Origin: Paractinoplanes polyasparticus
GTDB lineage: Bacteria > Actinomycetota > Actinomycetes > Mycobacteriales > Micromonosporaceae
Assembly: GCF_019710575.1 (NCBI RefSeq)
Contig: NZ_JAHWFK010000007.1
Coordinates: 62,001 to 126,000 of the forward strand
Length of the DNA: 64,000 nt
Direction: 5' to 3'
Shown: piece by piece, positions 34,954 to 44,578 of the stretch
Layout: each line of letters starts with the position of its first letter
How positions within the stretch are numbered: the stretch's first letter is position 1
Program-made: the position numbers and the translations under genes
Notes under the pieces: model-generated
Told to the model about the DNA's origin: nothing
Database searches by the model: none
Seen by the model: the letters and a program-made list of their open reading frames with translations, nothing else

Positions 34954-35505
34954 GTGGCCGCCATCTGTGTTTTCTGCGCCTCCTCGAGCACCCTCGACCA
35001 GAAGTGGCTCGATCTCGCCACCCGCACCGGTGAAGAGATCGGCGCCCGCGGGCACACCCTGGTCTCGGGCGGCGGCTGCGTCGGCATGATGGGCGCGGTG
35101 GCTGACGGGGCCCGGGCCGGCGGCGCGCACACCCTCGGCGTGATCCCGCAGTCGCTGGTCGACCTCGAGGTGGCCGACCGTGCCTCCGACGAGCTGATCG
35201 TCACCGGCGACATGGGCTCGCGCAAGAACATCATGATCGACCGGTCGGACGCGTTCCTCACGCTGCCGGGCGGGCTCGGCACCCTCGACGAGCTGTTCGA
35301 GGTGTGGACCACGGCAACACTCGACCTGCACGACAAGCCGATCGTGCTGCTCGACCCCGACGGCTTCTACGACGGCCTGCTGGCCTGGCTGGGCCAGCTC
35401 GCCGACACCGCCTTCGTCCGCTCGTCGGCGCTCGATCGGGTGATCGTGGTCAAGTCGATCGGCTCGGCGTTGGACGCCATCGAGGAACGGGTAACCGGGA
35501 CCTGA
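34954..35505 (+). CDS. LOG family protein (cytokinin riboside 5'-monophosphate phosphoribohydrolase-like)
   Basis: A 183-residue protein of standard LOG length, with CASSS at the start, SGGGCVGMMGAVADGA, and PGGLGTLDELFE, the catalytic PGGxGTxxE motif. The mycobacterial homologue lies close to dapE and hydrolyses cytokinin-type monophosphates. The GTG start sits one base after the stop of the longer LOG paralogue, so they are co-transcribed. A strong hairpin follows its stop. Confidence 0.9.
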   Translation: MAAICVFCASSSTLDQKWLDLATRTGEEIGARGHTLVSGGGCVGMMGAVADGARAGGAHTLGVIPQSLVDLEVADRASDELIVTGDMGSRKNIMIDRSDAFLTLPGGLGTLDELFEVWTTATLDLHDKPIVLLDPDGFYDGLLAWLGQLADTAFVRSSALDRVIVVKSIGSALDAIEERVTGT

Positions 35506-35508
35506 GGT

Positions 35509-35548
35509 GTCACGCCGGGTGGGTGTCACCACACCCACCCGGCGTGAC
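35509..35548. terminator. Intrinsic-type terminator after the LOG genes
   Basis: A perfect 18-base inverted repeat (35509-35526 with 35531-35548; left arm GTCACGCCGGGTGGGTGT) with a 4-base loop CACC begins three bases after the LOG stop. No T-run follows, which is common for actinobacterial terminators. Confidence 0.8.
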
Positions 35549-35771
35549 CGGAAGCCCCGGCGGGCCCGCCGGCCGGCTCGGGGGCGCGCCGAACGCGCTC
35601 TCACCGGGACACGCCGGTGCACACCTTCCGGCCGTCCGGCGGCGTCGCGCCCGCCGGGGCACGCGCTGGATCGGTTGCGCCGACAGTGCGCCGGGAGATC
35701 GCCGGACGTCAACGTGGCATCTGCGAACATTCGCATGGTGCCCGTTCGGGGGATCGTGGAAGACTGCGGTC

Positions 35772-36794
35772 ATGCCCCCGCAACGGGCGACTCTCCTTCA
35801 GGTCGCACAGCGGGCCGGCGTGTCCCGCAGCACGGCCTCCTTCGTCCTCGCTGGACGCCATCTGGACATGAGGATCTCGGAGGACGCCCGGCAACGGGTG
35901 CTCCGGGCGGCCCAGGAGCTGGACTACCGGCCCAACCTCATGGCGCGGAGCCTGCGTACCAAGGTGACCCGCACCATCGCCCTCGTCTCCGACACCCTCG
36001 CCTCCGACCCCTACGCCGGCAAGGCGATCAACGGCGCGCTGGCGGCCGCCGTCGCCCACGGCCATCTGCTCTTCATCGGCGAGACCGAGGGGGACCCGGT
36101 CGTCGAGGAGAGGCTGATCGCCGACTTCCTCGACCGGCAGGTCGACGCGTTCGTCTACGCGAGCATGTTCACCCGCTACGTGCGGCTTCCCAAGCAGCTC
36201 AAGGGGCACCCGGTCGTGCTGCTCAACTGCCTCACCCGCGGGGCCCGGCCGGCGCACCACCAGATCATCCCCGACGAGCTGGCCGCCGGGTGGAGCGCGG
36301 CCACCACCGTGCTCGAGGCCGGCCACCGCAGCGACATCTACCTGGTGGGTACTCCCGACGAGCAGGTCTTCGCCGGCCGGGAGCGGATGGCCGGCATCCA
36401 CGAGGGGCTGCGGGCCGCCGGCACGGGCCTGGCCGGGACGGTCGCCTGCGACTGGTGGCCCGATTCGGCATACGAGGCGGTGGCCGCCAGCCTCGCCGCC
36501 GGGCTGCGACCGCGGGCGCTGATCTGCCTCAACGACCGCATCGCCCTCGGCGCCTACCAGGCCCTGCGCGAGGCCGGCCGGCGCATTCCGGACGACGTGT
36601 CGGTGCTCTCGTTCGACGACTCCGACCTGGCGGCGTGGCTGCGGCCACAGCTCACCAGCATCTCGCTGCCGCACTACCAGCTCGGGTGGCAGGCGGTGGA
36701 GAAGCTGCTCGGCCCGCAGTCCGACCCCGCGGTGCTGCGCCTGCCCATGCCGGTGCGGCGCCGGGCCTCGATGGCCAAACCACCCGTTAGTTAA
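35772..36794 (+). CDS. LacI family transcriptional regulator
   Basis: A 340-residue LacI/GalR regulator: helix-turn-helix at ~7-30 (LLQVAQRAGVSRSTASFVLAGR), hinge region (ARQRVLRAAQELDYRPNLMARSLRT), then the periplasmic-binding-protein-like effector domain. The ATG at 35772 is the natural start; the open frame upstream is a shadow. No sugar transporter or enzyme lies next to it, so its targets are elsewhere and its ligand is unknown. Confidence 0.92.
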   Translation: MPPQRATLLQVAQRAGVSRSTASFVLAGRHLDMRISEDARQRVLRAAQELDYRPNLMARSLRTKVTRTIALVSDTLASDPYAGKAINGALAAAVAHGHLLFIGETEGDPVVEERLIADFLDRQVDAFVYASMFTRYVRLPKQLKGHPVVLLNCLTRGARPAHHQIIPDELAAGWSAATTVLEAGHRSDIYLVGTPDEQVFAGRERMAGIHEGLRAAGTGLAGTVACDWWPDSAYEAVAASLAAGLRPRALICLNDRIALGAYQALREAGRRIPDDVSVLSFDDSDLAAWLRPQLTSISLPHYQLGWQAVEKLLGPQSDPAVLRLPMPVRRRASMAKPPVS

Positions 36795-36823
36795 CGTCGG
36801 ACCCTCGTGGTTTCCTTGTTGCC

Positions 36824-39800
36824 GTGAGCACGCCGGCCTCTTCCCCCGCCGCGGTGCGCCGCCCGGCGTACCGCCTGGTCCGGCGTCCCGCCGCAGTGCA
36901 GCCGGCGCTGCTCGACGACCCCCTCCAGAGCTACGCGGCCGGCCACGTCGACGGCCCGCTGCTGGTGGTCGGCGGCCCCGGCACGGGCAAGACCACCACG
37001 CTGGTCGAGTCGGTGGCCGCGCGCATCGCCGAGGGCGTCGACCCCGAGCGCATCCTCGTCCTCACGTTCGGCCGGCGTGGCGCCACGGCCCTGCGTGACC
37101 GTATCGAGGCGCGCATCGCGGCCGACCCGGGCCGCATCGTGCACGAGCCGCTGGTGCGCACCTTCCACGCGTACGCGTTCGGCCTGCTCAGGCGGGCCGC
37201 AGCCGACCGTGGTGAGCCGTCCCCGCGGCTGCTCACCGGCCCCGAGCAAGACCTCATCATCCGCGAGCTGCTCGAGGCCTCGGGCGAGGTCGACGCGCCC
37301 GACCCGATCGGCTGGCCGGCCGCGCTGCGCCCCGCGCTGCCCACCCGCGCCTTCGCCCAGCAGCTGCGCGACCTCATGCAGCGGGCCGCCGAGCGCGGCG
37401 TCGGCCCGGTCGAACTGGCCCGCCTGGGCGAGCGCCTGGGCCGCGACGACTGGCCCGCCGCCGCCCGCTTCCTGCGCGAGTACGTCGCCGTCCTGGCCCT
37501 GCGCGACGTCACCACCCGCGGCTCGTCGGCCTACGACCCGGCCGAACTGGTGCGCGCCGCCTCGGGCCTGCTGGCCGACAACGCCGACCTGCTCGAAGCC
37601 GAGCGCCGCCGCTTGGCCTACGTCTACGTCGACGAGCTGGCCGACACCGACCCGGCCCAGATCGACCTCCTCGCCCAGGTCGCCGGCGGCGGCAAGCCCC
37701 TGGTCGCGTTCGGCGACCCCGACTCCTCCATCTACGGCTTCCGCGGCGCCGACCCGGGCGCGGTCGCCGGCTTCCCCACCCGCTTCCGCACGGCGTCGGG
37801 CGCCCTGGCCGAGACGCTGACCCTCCACACCAACTACCGCGCCGAGCTACCGCTGCTCTCTGCCACCTCTCGGGTGTCCCGCCGCATGCGTGGCCCGATC
37901 CGGCACCGCCCGATGCATCCGCCGCCCCCGGTGCTGGGTCCCGAACCCCCACCCGCACCGGCCGCCGCGGGCTCACCCAAACCGGATACCCCCGCCCCGA
38001 CCAGCGCCGCTCCCGCCCCGGCCAGCGCTGCTCCCGCCCCGGCTGGGGCCGGTCCTGCGTCGGCTGGGGCCGCCCCCGCGTCGGCTGGGGCCGCTTCCGT
38101 CTCGGCCGAGGCCACCGCCGGCTCGGCCGGCGCTGCGGCAGCGCCTGGCCTGCCCGCAGCAGATCCGGCTCAGAGGCGGAGTGAGCTGGGCGCTGAGACC
38201 GTCGTCCGGATCTTCCGGGCCGCTACCGCTGAGGCGGCCTACGTCGCTCATGCGCTGCGCGAGGCGCACCTGCTGCACGGCGTGCCGTGGTCGCGGATGG
38301 CGGTCATGCTGCGCAGCACGTCGTTGCAGCTGCCGTCGTTGCAGCGAGCGCTGGCCGCGGCCGGCGTGCCGACGGTGACGCACGCCGAAGACCTGCCGCT
38401 GCACCTCCAGCCGGCGGTGGCGCCCTTCCTGTTGCTGCTGCGGTGTGCGCTCGACCCCCAGGCGCTGAACGAAGAGACCGCTGTGGCGCTGCTGCACTCC
38501 TCGCTGGGCGGAGCTGACCCGCTGGCCGAGCGCCGCCTCCGGCAGGGGCTGCGGGCCTTGGCGCTGGCCGCGGGGGACAGGCGGCCCTCCGGCGAGCTGC
38601 TGGTCGACGCGGTGCGCGACCCAGCGGGCCTCGACATGGTCGAGCGGCGATGGGCCCAGCCGGCCCAGAATGTCGCCCGGTTGCTGGCCACCGCGCGCGA
38701 GGCCGCCGCAGCGCCGGGGGCCACCGCTGAGCAGGTGTTGTGGACGATCTGGCGGGCCAGCGGGCTCGCCGACCGGTGGTACGCGATGAGCACCCGCTCC
38801 GGGCCCGCCCCCGAGAACACTGATGTCGGCCGGGCCCGGCAGTGGCGTGCCGAGGCCGCCGACCGGGATCTCGACTCGATGGTCGTGCTGTTCGACGCCG
38901 CCGCCCGATTCGTCGACCGGCTGCCCGGCGCACGCGTCGAGGTGTTCCTCGACCACGTGCTCGCCCAGGACCTGCCGGCTGACTCGATCGCACCCAGCGC
39001 CGACCGGGGCGAGGCCGTGCGCCTGCTCACCGCCCATGCCGCCAAGGGCCTCGAGTGGGATGTGGTCGTGCTGGCCGGCGTGCAGGAGGGCATCTGGCCC
39101 GACCTGCGGCTGCGCGGCAGCCTGCTCGGCTCCGAGCGACTGGTCGACGTGCTGGCCGGCCGGGCCGCGTCGGGGCAGGCAGCCGTCGTGGGTGAGACGT
39201 CCGCCCTGCTCGACGAGGAGCGGCGGCTGTTCTACGTGGCCACCACCCGCGCCCGCCGCAAGCTCATCGTGACCGCGATCGCCTCGGCCGGCGTCGGCGG
39301 TTCCCAGGGCGAGGAACAGCCCAGCCGCTTCCTCACCGAACTCGGCATCCCGGACGACGACCCCGGCCCACCCCCACCCCCCGGGCCGCCCCCATCCGGC
39401 CCCGACCGGCCGGACACCGACCCCCGAGGCCCACACGACCCCGGCGCGGCCGGCAACGAAAACGCGGCAGGCAACGAAAACGCGGCAGGAGGCGAGGACG
39501 CGGCCGGCGGCGAGGGGACGGTCGTCGCCGAGGAGGACCTTCGCGCGGGAAGCCCCGGTGCTGCCGCCGCCGCTTCGCCGGCCACTGAAGCCGCGGGAAT
39601 CCAGGGAGTGCTCGTCAGCGACGACCCCGCGGAGTGGCCGAGCGAGGAGCCGCCCGATGAGGACCCGGGCGAGGCCGAGCCGGTGGACGATCCGGCGGAG
39701 ATTCCGGTCGGGCGGCCGCCGCGTGCTCTGACGCTGCCGGCCCTGGTGGCCGAACTCCGTACGGTCGTCGTCGGCGCCGACCAGACGCCGGAGCGACGGC

Positions 39801-40693
39801 ATGCCGCCGCGGCGGAACTGGCCCGGCTGGCCGCAGCCGGAGTGCCGGGGGCCCACCCGGACGAGTGGTGGGGGCTGCGCCCACTGTCCGACGACCGGCC
39901 GCTGGTCGACGAGGGGGAAGCCGTCAAGGTCACGCCCTCGTCGATGGAGAGCGTGCTGCGCTGCAGCCTGCGCTGGCTGCTCGAACGGCACGGCGGCGCG
40001 GCCCCGGCCGGGCCCGCGCAGGGGGTCGGCAACCTGGTGCACGCGGCCGCCATGCTCGCCGAGGACGCCAACGCCGACCGCGAGAAGCTGGTCGAGTACG
40101 TCAGCGCGCGGTTCGACGCGATCGAGCTGGCCGCCCGCTGGCTGGCCGGCCCGGAACAGGACCGCGCCCAGGCCATGGTGGACAAACTGCTGCGCTGGCT
40201 CGCCGTCAACCCGCGGCGGCTGCTGGCGATCGAGCACGAGTTCAGCGTCCGGCTCGAAGACCCGTCCCGCCCGATCCAGCTCACCGGCCGGGTCGACCGC
40301 CTCGAGATCGACGAGGACGGCCGTCTGGTGGTCATCGACCTCAAGACCGGCAAGAGCACCGCAGTCGCCGCGGCCGAGGTCGAGGAGCACGCCCAGCTGG
40401 CCGGCTACCAGACCGCCGTCCAGGCCGGCGCGTTCGCCGACCACGGCGCCGAGAGCGGCGGGGCCGCGCTGGTGCAGCTCGGCCCGGGCAAGGACGCCCG
40501 CGAGCAGATGCAGCTGCCGCTGGCCGAGGCGGCCGACCCGCAATGGGCGTACGAGATGGTCCGTCGCACCGCCGACACGATGGCCGCCGCCACCTTCTCG
40601 GCCGTCGCCAACAGCCGTTGCCGGGTGTGCCCGGTACGCACCAGCTGCCCGGTCTCGGGCAAGGGACGTCAAGTCGTAGAGCAGGGCCAGTGA
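36824..40693 (+). CDS. adnA: AdnA-type subunit of the AdnAB helicase-nuclease (UvrD/Rep helicase plus PD-(D/E)XK nuclease)
   Basis: Subunit of the actinobacterial double-strand-break resecting motor-nuclease. The 1289-residue product has Walker A GPGTGKT at 51-57, motif II near 270 reading YVDELADTD instead of the usual DExQD, FGDPDSSIYGFRG (motif III), LLTAHAAKGLEWDVV (motif V) and ERRLFYVATTRAR (motif VI). The C-terminal nuclease has GRVDRLEIDEDGRLVVIDLKTGK, with a likely [4Fe-4S] site from VLRCSLRW plus CRVCPVRTSC. Two low-complexity insertions (~365-450 and ~845-965) make it longer than mycobacterial AdnA (about 1050). The GTG is at 36824 and its stop overlaps the adnB GTG. Confidence 0.92.
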   Translation: MSTPASSPAAVRRPAYRLVRRPAAVQPALLDDPLQSYAAGHVDGPLLVVGGPGTGKTTTLVESVAARIAEGVDPERILVLTFGRRGATALRDRIEARIAADPGRIVHEPLVRTFHAYAFGLLRRAAADRGEPSPRLLTGPEQDLIIRELLEASGEVDAPDPIGWPAALRPALPTRAFAQQLRDLMQRAAERGVGPVELARLGERLGRDDWPAAARFLREYVAVLALRDVTTRGSSAYDPAELVRAASGLLADNADLLEAERRRLAYVYVDELADTDPAQIDLLAQVAGGGKPLVAFGDPDSSIYGFRGADPGAVAGFPTRFRTASGALAETLTLHTNYRAELPLLSATSRVSRRMRGPIRHRPMHPPPPVLGPEPPPAPAAAGSPKPDTPAPTSAAPAPASAAPAPAGAGPASAGAAPASAGAASVSAEATAGSAGAAAAPGLPAADPAQRRSELGAETVVRIFRAATAEAAYVAHALREAHLLHGVPWSRMAVMLRSTSLQLPSLQRALAAAGVPTVTHAEDLPLHLQPAVAPFLLLLRCALDPQALNEETAVALLHSSLGGADPLAERRLRQGLRALALAAGDRRPSGELLVDAVRDPAGLDMVERRWAQPAQNVARLLATAREAAAAPGATAEQVLWTIWRASGLADRWYAMSTRSGPAPENTDVGRARQWRAEAADRDLDSMVVLFDAAARFVDRLPGARVEVFLDHVLAQDLPADSIAPSADRGEAVRLLTAHAAKGLEWDVVVLAGVQEGIWPDLRLRGSLLGSERLVDVLAGRAASGQAAVVGETSALLDEERRLFYVATTRARRKLIVTAIASAGVGGSQGEEQPSRFLTELGIPDDDPGPPPPPGPPPSGPDRPDTDPRGPHDPGAAGNENAAGNENAAGGEDAAGGEGTVVAEEDLRAGSPGAAAAASPATEAAGIQGVLVSDDPAEWPSEEPPDEDPGEAEPVDDPAEIPVGRPPRALTLPALVAELRTVVVGADQTPERRHAAAAELARLAAAGVPGAHPDEWWGLRPLSDDRPLVDEGEAVKVTPSSMESVLRCSLRWLLERHGGAAPAGPAQGVGNLVHAAAMLAEDANADREKLVEYVSARFDAIELAARWLAGPEQDRAQAMVDKLLRWLAVNPRRLLAIEHEFSVRLEDPSRPIQLTGRVDRLEIDEDGRLVVIDLKTGKSTAVAAAEVEEHAQLAGYQTAVQAGAFADHGAESGGAALVQLGPGKDAREQMQLPLAEAADPQWAYEMVRRTADTMAAATFSAVANSRCRVCPVRTSCPVSGKGRQVVEQGQ
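37991..38116 (+). repeat. 21-base tandem repeat inside adnA
   Basis: Six units of 21 bases, the sixth degenerate, begin at 37991, 38012, 38033, 38054, 38075 and 38096. They encode seven-residue repeats PAPTSAA, PAPASAA, PAPAGAG, PASAGAA, PASAGAA and SVSAEAT within a Pro/Ala linker between the helicase halves. Being a multiple of three, copy-number change would keep the frame. Confidence 0.85.
39446..39517 (+). repeat. 18-base tandem repeat inside adnA
   Basis: Four 18-base units encode AAGNEN, AAGNEN, AAGGED and AAGGEG in the second low-complexity insertion, between the helicase C-terminal domain and the nuclease domain. The first two units are nearly identical in DNA, suggesting recent duplication. 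Confidence 0.85.
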
Positions 40694-43600
40694 CCCAACC
40701 GAGCCTCTTCGCCGACGAGTCGGCGACGCCTCGCCGCCGTGCCGATTCCGGGCCCCGCTACACCCCGGAGGAACTGGCCCGGCTGTTGCGCCTGCCCCGG
40801 CCGACCGCCGAGCAGTCCGAGATCATCTCCGCCCCGGTGGAGCCGCTGCTGGTCGTGGCCGGGGCCGGCTCGGGCAAGACCGAGACGATGGCGTCGCGGG
40901 TCGTGTGGCTGGTCGCCAACAGCTACGCCCACCCCGACGAGATCCTCGGTCTCACGTTCACCCGCAAGGCGGCCGGCGAGCTGGCCCACCGGGTGCGCAC
41001 CCGGCTCGGCCAGCTGGTGCGCCGGCTCGGCCGGGACGACGCGTTCGCCGGCGAGGCCACCATCTCGACCTATCACTCGTACGCGGCCCGGGTCGTCACC
41101 GAACACGGGCTGCGCGCCGGCTACGAGCCGTCGGCCCGCCTGCTCACCGAGGCCGCCCGCTGGCAGATCGTCGACTCGCTGGTCCGCTCGTACACCGGCG
41201 AGATGACCGGCGTGAACCGCGCGCCGACCACGGTCACCGACGACGTGCTGGCGCTGGCCGGCGAGCTGGCCGAGCACCTCGTCACCCCGGACGAGCTGGC
41301 CGCCTGGACCGGCCGCTTCTTCGCCGACGTGCAGGAGCTGCCGGGCAAGGTCTACAAGGACGTGGCCGACGTGCTCGCCCGGCAACGGCAGCGGCTCACC
41401 CTGCTGCCCCTGGTGCGCCTGTACGAGCAGCGCAAACTCGACCTGGAGGCGATGGACTTCGGCGACCAGATGGCCCGGGCGGCGCTGGTGGCCCGCGACC
41501 ATCCCGAGGTCGGCGAGATCGAGCGCGGCCGCTTCCGGATCGTGCTCCTCGACGAGTACCAGGACACCAGCCACGCCCAGGTGACCATGCTGAACGCGCT
41601 CTTCGGCGGCGGCCACCCGGTCACCGCGGTCGGCGACCCGTGCCAGTCGATCTACGGCTGGCGCGGAGCCTCGGCGGGCACCCTCGACCGCTTCCCGGAG
41701 GAGTTCGTCCGGCCCGGCGGGGAGGCGGCGCGGACGGGCAGCCTGACCCGCAGCTGGCGCAACCGGCCCGAGATCCTGCGGGTCGCCAACACGCTCTCCG
41801 CCCCGCTGCGTGCTTTCGGCGCCCGCGTCACCGAGCTGCGGGCGGCCGAAAGGGTCTCCGGCGCGGTCGGCGGCCGCACGGTGGCCTGCGCCCTGCTGCC
41901 CACCTTCGCCGACGAGGCCGCCTGGATCGGCGACTCGATGCTCACCGCGTGGCGGATCACGGCCGGAATGCCGGGCGCCACACCCGGCGAGATCCCGGTC
42001 GAGAAGCGCCCCACCAGCGCCGTCCTGGTTCGTGTACGCAGTCAGATCCCGGCCATTGAGGAGGCGCTGCGCGCCCGCGGCCTGCCGGTCGAGGTGGTCG
42101 GCCTGGGCGGTCTGCTCGACACCCCCGAGGTACGCGATGTGGTCTGCACGCTGCGGGTGCTGGCCGACCCGACCGACGGCGCGTCGCTGCTGCGCCTGCT
42201 GACCGGCGCCCGCTGGCGGATAGGCCCGCGTGACCTGGTGGCCCTGCACCGCCGCGCCCGTGGGCTGGCCGCGGCCCGGGCCGCCGTGGTGGCCGGCGTC
42301 GAGCCCGACGACATCGTCGCCGACCGGCTCGACGACGCCACCCTGGTCGAGGCGATGGCCGATCTGGGCGCCCCGCAGCAGTACTCGGCCGAGGGTTACG
42401 GGCGTCTGCATGCGTACAGCCGGGAACTCAGTGCCCTGCGGCAGCGCCTCGACCAGCCGCTGCCCGACCTGGTGGCCGACATCGAGCGGACGATCGGCCT
42501 GGACGTCGAGGTGGCCGTGCGGGGCTGGGCGGCCGGGGACGCCGGTCTGGCCCGGGGTCACCTGGACGCGCTGGCCGACACCGCGGCCCGCTACGGCGCC
42601 GAGACCGACGGAGGCACGCTGGCCGGCTTCCTGGCCTTCCTCACCGCGGCCGAGGAGGAGGAACGCGGCCTCGAACCGGGCCAGATCGACGTGGTCGAGG
42701 GCGCGGTCCAGATCCTCACCGCGCACGCCGCGAAGGGCCTGGAGTGGGACGTCGTCTCGGTCGCCGGTCTGAGCAAGGGCGTCTGGCCGGGCATCTCGCG
42801 CAACTCCGACCACTACCTGATGGGCATCGGCGTGCTGCCGTTCCCGCTGCGGGGCGACTCCGACGGCCTGCCCCGGCTCGACCTTTCGCAGGCGGCCGAC
42901 CAGAAGGGCGTGCTCGCCGCGGTCAACGCGTTCGGCACGGCCTGGCGCGAGCACGACGAACGGGAGGAGCGCCGGCTGGCGTACGTCGCCGTGACCCGTC
43001 CCCGGCGTCTGCTGCTGGCCTCCGGTTACTGGTGGGGTGACGGCGTCAAGCGCCCACGGGGCCCGTCCGTCTTCCTGACCGAGATCCGCGCGGCCTGTGA
43101 CGAGGGCGCCGGCGTGGTCGACGCGTGGACGCCTGAGCCGGCCCCCGGTGCGACCAACCCGGCGGCCGAGGTGGTGCCGTCCGCGCAGTGGCCGTTCGAC
43201 CCGCTGGGTCTGCGCCGCCCGGCCATGGCCACCGCGGCCGACCTGATCCGCCGCATGATCGCCGCTCCCGACGCGGAGGCCGCCGAGGCCTTCGCCGAGC
43301 TGGCCGGGGCCGAGCCCGAGGTCGCCGAGCGCGCCGGACTGGCCGCCGAGCTGGTCGGCATCCCCGCCGGCCGCGATCCGGACATCGAGCGCTGGCGGCG
43401 CGAGGCCGCCCTGCTGCTGGCCGAACGGGACGAGCGGAGCCGCCGGGACGGCCCGATCGAGGTGGCGCTGCCCGCCCACCTGTCGGTCTCGCAGCTGGTG
43501 GTGCTGCGCCGCGACCCCCAGGCCCTGGCCCGTTCACTGCGCCGTCCGTTGCCCCATCGCCCGCTGCCGCATGCCCGAAGGGGCACGGCGTTCCATGCCT

Positions 43601-44070
43601 GGCTCGAGCAGCGGTTCGGCGCCGTCCGGCTGATCGACATCGACGAGCTGCCCGGCGCCGCCGACGACGACGCGGCCGACGACGCCGAGCTGCTCGCCCT
43701 GCAGGAGGCGTTCCTGGCCGGCGAGTGGGCCGACCGCACCCCGATCGAGGTCGAGGTGCCGTTCGCGACCACGATCGCCGGGGTGGTCGTGCGCGGGCGG
43801 ATGGACGCGGTCTACGCCGACACGGCCAACCGCTACGACGTCATGGACTGGAAGACCGGCCGGCGGCCCGAGGGCGCCGACGCCGAGGCGGCCGCCGTGC
43901 AGCTGGCCGCCTACCGGCTCGCCTGGGCTTCGCTGGCCGGCGTGCCGCTCAACCGGGTGCGGGCGGGCTTCCATTACGTACGCGAGCAGGTGACCGTGCG
44001 GCCGGTCGACCTGCTCGACGCCGCGCAGCTGGCCGCGCTCATCGAGCGACTGCCCGAACGGGTGAACTAG
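40690..44070 (+). CDS. adnB: AdnB-type subunit of the AdnAB helicase-nuclease
   Basis: Partner of AdnA. The 1126-residue product has Walker A GAGSGKT at 58-64, an intact motif II (IVLLDEYQDTSHAQ), GDPCQSIYGWRGAS, ILTAHAAKGLEWDVVSVAGL and ERRLAYVAVTRPRR, then a C-terminal nuclease module with RGRMDAVYADTANRYDVMDWKTG and QLAAYRLAW. No iron-sulfur cysteine set is seen, as expected for this subunit. The GTG overlaps the adnA stop (GTGA); the long frame upstream is a shadow of adnA. With an intact motif II it looks like the stronger motor of the pair. Confidence 0.94.
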   Translation: MTQPSLFADESATPRRRADSGPRYTPEELARLLRLPRPTAEQSEIISAPVEPLLVVAGAGSGKTETMASRVVWLVANSYAHPDEILGLTFTRKAAGELAHRVRTRLGQLVRRLGRDDAFAGEATISTYHSYAARVVTEHGLRAGYEPSARLLTEAARWQIVDSLVRSYTGEMTGVNRAPTTVTDDVLALAGELAEHLVTPDELAAWTGRFFADVQELPGKVYKDVADVLARQRQRLTLLPLVRLYEQRKLDLEAMDFGDQMARAALVARDHPEVGEIERGRFRIVLLDEYQDTSHAQVTMLNALFGGGHPVTAVGDPCQSIYGWRGASAGTLDRFPEEFVRPGGEAARTGSLTRSWRNRPEILRVANTLSAPLRAFGARVTELRAAERVSGAVGGRTVACALLPTFADEAAWIGDSMLTAWRITAGMPGATPGEIPVEKRPTSAVLVRVRSQIPAIEEALRARGLPVEVVGLGGLLDTPEVRDVVCTLRVLADPTDGASLLRLLTGARWRIGPRDLVALHRRARGLAAARAAVVAGVEPDDIVADRLDDATLVEAMADLGAPQQYSAEGYGRLHAYSRELSALRQRLDQPLPDLVADIERTIGLDVEVAVRGWAAGDAGLARGHLDALADTAARYGAETDGGTLAGFLAFLTAAEEEERGLEPGQIDVVEGAVQILTAHAAKGLEWDVVSVAGLSKGVWPGISRNSDHYLMGIGVLPFPLRGDSDGLPRLDLSQAADQKGVLAAVNAFGTAWREHDEREERRLAYVAVTRPRRLLLASGYWWGDGVKRPRGPSVFLTEIRAACDEGAGVVDAWTPEPAPGATNPAAEVVPSAQWPFDPLGLRRPAMATAADLIRRMIAAPDAEAAEAFAELAGAEPEVAERAGLAAELVGIPAGRDPDIERWRREAALLLAERDERSRRDGPIEVALPAHLSVSQLVVLRRDPQALARSLRRPLPHRPLPHARRGTAFHAWLEQRFGAVRLIDIDELPGAADDDAADDAELLALQEAFLAGEWADRTPIEVEVPFATTIAGVVVRGRMDAVYADTANRYDVMDWKTGRRPEGADAEAAAVQLAAYRLAWASLAGVPLNRVRAGFHYVREQVTVRPVDLLDAAQLAALIERLPERVN

Positions 44071-44483
44071 ACCTCGTCCGCGCCCGCCGCCGCGAGAAGG
44101 TGCAGCAGGGCCGCCGCGTACGCGCCCTCCGTCGTTCCGTCGGCGAAGGCGCGTTCCTCGCCGAGCAGGTCGATGGTCACCTCGTAGCCGGCCGGTCCGC
44201 GCCGCAGCGTCCGGAAGGTGCCGCCCAGCAACTCGCGCAGCTGGTCCTCCCGGGGCAACCAGACCGTCTCGTCGAGCTCCACGTCGTCCAGGGCCCACTC
44301 GGTGGTGCCGTTGAAGCCGATCACCCGGCCCTCCGGCATCGCATACACCTCGACCGTCATGTTGCTCAGCACGAACACCTCGTCGTCGAGGTCCCGGTCG
44401 GGGATGGCGAAACGGTCGCCGAGGGCCGGTTTCCAGGTCAGTCCGGCCTCTCTGAGCTGCTGAGCCAGTTGAACGCCGATCAC
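44067..44483 (-). CDS. Conserved hypothetical protein
   Basis: A 138-residue acidic protein without a domain I can name. It has an orderly mix of strand and helix, including VFVLSNMTVEVYAMPEGRVIGFNGTTEWALDDVELDETVWLPREDQLRELLGG. A GGAGG site 7 bases before the GTG at 44483 supports the start. It converges on adnB with a 4-base overlap. Probably soluble; no transmembrane or signal segment. Confidence 0.72.
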   Translation of the reverse strand: MIGVQLAQQLREAGLTWKPALGDRFAIPDRDLDDEVFVLSNMTVEVYAMPEGRVIGFNGTTEWALDDVELDETVWLPREDQLRELLGGTFRTLRRGPAGYEVTIDLLGEERAFADGTTEGAYAAALLHLLAAAGADEV

Positions 44484-44545
44484 CGGCGAACCTCCTTCGA
44501 CGTGTTAAGCTCTGCCCGTTGTCAGTTTGGTTCCCAAGTACTCAG

Positions 44546-44578
44546 GAGCGCCTGTGGGGAAGTCTGCCCCAGGCGCTC
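44546..44578 (+). promoter_or_regulatory. Hairpin in the cold-shock gene leader
   Basis: GAGCGCCT (44546-44553) pairs with AGGCGCTC (44571-44578), and GGGG (44556-44559) pairs with CCCC (44567-44570) after a 2-base bulge, leaving a 7-base loop. TTTGTC follows. It lies about 130 bases before the csp ATG, so it could be an attenuating terminator or a temperature-responsive leader structure if the transcript starts upstream. Confidence 0.55.

Noticed and set aside
37973..40672. An 899-codon frame opposite adnA
   Set aside because: Antisense shadow of a gene with unmistakable helicase motifs.
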